Below are positions 24,790-25,168 of a DNA stretch of 25,168 bases, piece after piece. The first letter of the stretch is position 1; every line of letters starts with the position of its first letter. The DNA is taken from positions 1 to 25,168 of the forward strand of contig CAZCLA010000040.1 in NCBI GenBank assembly GCA_964499285.1, in the 5' to 3' direction. Made by a program: the position numbers and the translations under genes. This DNA is from JAGFIY01 sp964499285. Its GTDB lineage: Bacteria; Bacteroidota; Ignavibacteria; Ignavibacteriales; Melioribacteraceae. A model generated the notes under the pieces. That model saw only the letters and a list, made by a program, of their open reading frames with translations, was not told the DNA's origin and did no database searches.

Positions 24790-24855
24790 CTGTATACACG
24801 CTGTATATAGGCAATCAGTAGGTGTCTTGGTCACATTTTGGTCAGTTTTTAGTCA
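24790..24855. repeat. 11-bp-spaced short repeats near the recombinase gene
   Basis: Two CTGTATA repeats start at 24790 and 24801. Three TTGGTCA/TTAGTCA repeats start at 24827, 24838 and 24849. All successive spacings are 11 bp, about one helical turn. Between the tRNA and a tyrosine recombinase, these look like arm-type recombinase or excisionase binding sites, by analogy with phage and island attachment regions. Confidence 0.55.
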
Positions 24856-24978
24856 CAAGTTAAAGTTTAATGCAAATGGTTTATTATCATTTAATACTAC
24901 TAGTTCATCTCCAAGAAAATAGACCGCAGCTAAGGTTTTTGATTTCATTAATAAAATTTCTTTGAAAGATTTTTTCAT
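24853..24978 (-). CDS. Possible 41-residue small protein
   Basis: A 41-codon frame starts with ATG at 24978 and ends at 24853. It encodes MKKSFKEILLMKSKTLAAVY, then a short FLGDELVVLNDNKPFALNF tail. It lies just after the terminator of the recombinase gene and fills most of the gap. There is no Shine-Dalgarno and its end overlaps the third short repeat, so it may be a chance frame. Confidence 0.25.
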   Translation of the reverse strand: MKKSFKEILLMKSKTLAAVYFLGDELVVLNDNKPFALNFNL

Positions 24979-24989
24979 TTTTTGTCAAA

Positions 24990-25013
24990 TAAAAAAGCCG
25001 TCTTTCGACGGCT
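24990..25013 (-). terminator. Intrinsic terminator of the tyrosine recombinase gene
   Basis: On the minus strand, AGCCGTC-GAAA-GACGGCT is followed by a run of six T residues (plus-strand A run 24991-24996). It is a classic GC-rich rho-independent hairpin with a GAAA tetraloop, 22 nt after the recombinase stop codon. Confidence 0.85.
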
Positions 25014-25034
25014 ATACCTTTTGAAGCAACTTAA

Positions 25035-25168
25035 TTAATTTTGCGGTATGTAGTCATCCAATTTTGAAAGAACTGAGTGTAGTTCTTTTACTTCAACCTT
25101 TGTATACCTATCAGTCATTGACTTTGGGGCATGACCCATTAAGTATTCACGTTTTTCATAACTAATAC
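25035..25168 (-). CDS. Tyrosine recombinase/integrase, C-terminal fragment (runs off window)
   Basis: The last 43 codons of a minus-strand gene are visible, continuing beyond the right edge. The fragment contains YLMGHAPKSMTDRYTKVEV. It matches the C-terminal catalytic box of tyrosine recombinases: GH (box II His region) and, eleven residues after H12, the nucleophile in DRYTK. The tail LHSVLSKLDDYIPQN closes the protein. Integrases of this type insert phages and islands into tRNA 3' ends. Here the gene converges on tRNA-Ser(GGA) about 315 nt away, with short phased repeats between. It is probably the integrase of an element extending to the right. Confidence 0.8.
   Translation of the reverse strand, partial: ISYEKREYLMGHAPKSMTDRYTKVEVKELHSVLSKLDDYIPQN

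Noticed and set aside
24587..24814. A 75-codon minus-strand frame with an RVGFEPT-type stretch
   Set aside because: It is antisense to tRNA-Ser(GGA); this peptide pattern is a well-known artefact of translating tRNA complement.

Overview
This AT-rich window most likely comes from a member of the Ignavibacteria or a close relative in the Bacteroidota/Chlorobi group. The main evidence is the secreted protein at 11266-12294. It ends in a type IX secretion sorting domain with the NYPNPFNPSTTI motif that is very common in that lineage. The lineage call is inference; the window has no rRNA or other strong marker.

Layout. (1) 65-5345, plus strand: small housekeeping or accessory genes. These are a nucleoside kinase with an N-terminal ATP-cone, a small membrane protein, a translationally coupled VOC/GNAT pair, a DUF486 membrane protein with a good sigma-70-type promoter, a UbiA-family prenyltransferase and a DinB-like protein. 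(2) 5354-11087, minus strand: a complete seven-gene Mrp/Mnh cation/proton antiporter operon, order A-B-C-D-E-F-G. (3) 11266-12294, plus: the type IX secretion cargo protein. (4) 12303-16035, minus: an unusual fusion of a CrtC/AttH lipocalin-like domain with a polyprenyl diphosphate synthase, preceded by an NhaC-type antiporter. (5) 16125-18614, plus: a secreted M14-type metallocarboxypeptidase and a monofunctional peptidoglycan transglycosylase. (6) 18595-23532, minus: a SET-domain lysine methyltransferase overlapping an exported protein, then two sensor histidine kinases with no response regulator in view. (7) 23835-25168: an accessory region built around two tRNA-Ser genes.

The accessory end is the most interesting part. 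Directly downstream of tRNA-Ser(CGA), read on the minus strand, lie two apparently identical 306-bp tandem units. Each holds an 80-codon GIY-YIG nuclease gene followed by a copy of the last 29 nt of that same tRNA. In each copy the T-loop is interrupted by exactly 22 nt made of two adjacent 11-nt mini-hairpins. The nuclease start codon lies only 4 nt past the tRNA discriminator base. This looks like a very small tRNA-associated mobile or homing-like unit. To the right is a second, divergent tRNA-Ser(GGA), a cluster of short repeats spaced 11 bp apart, an intrinsic terminator and the 3' end of a tyrosine recombinase that runs off the window. Together these suggest the edge of an integrated element.

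Functional themes: sodium/proton homeostasis (Mrp plus NhaC), isoprenoid chemistry (UbiA and the CrtC-polyprenyl synthase fusion), cell-envelope functions, and tRNA-targeted accessory DNA.
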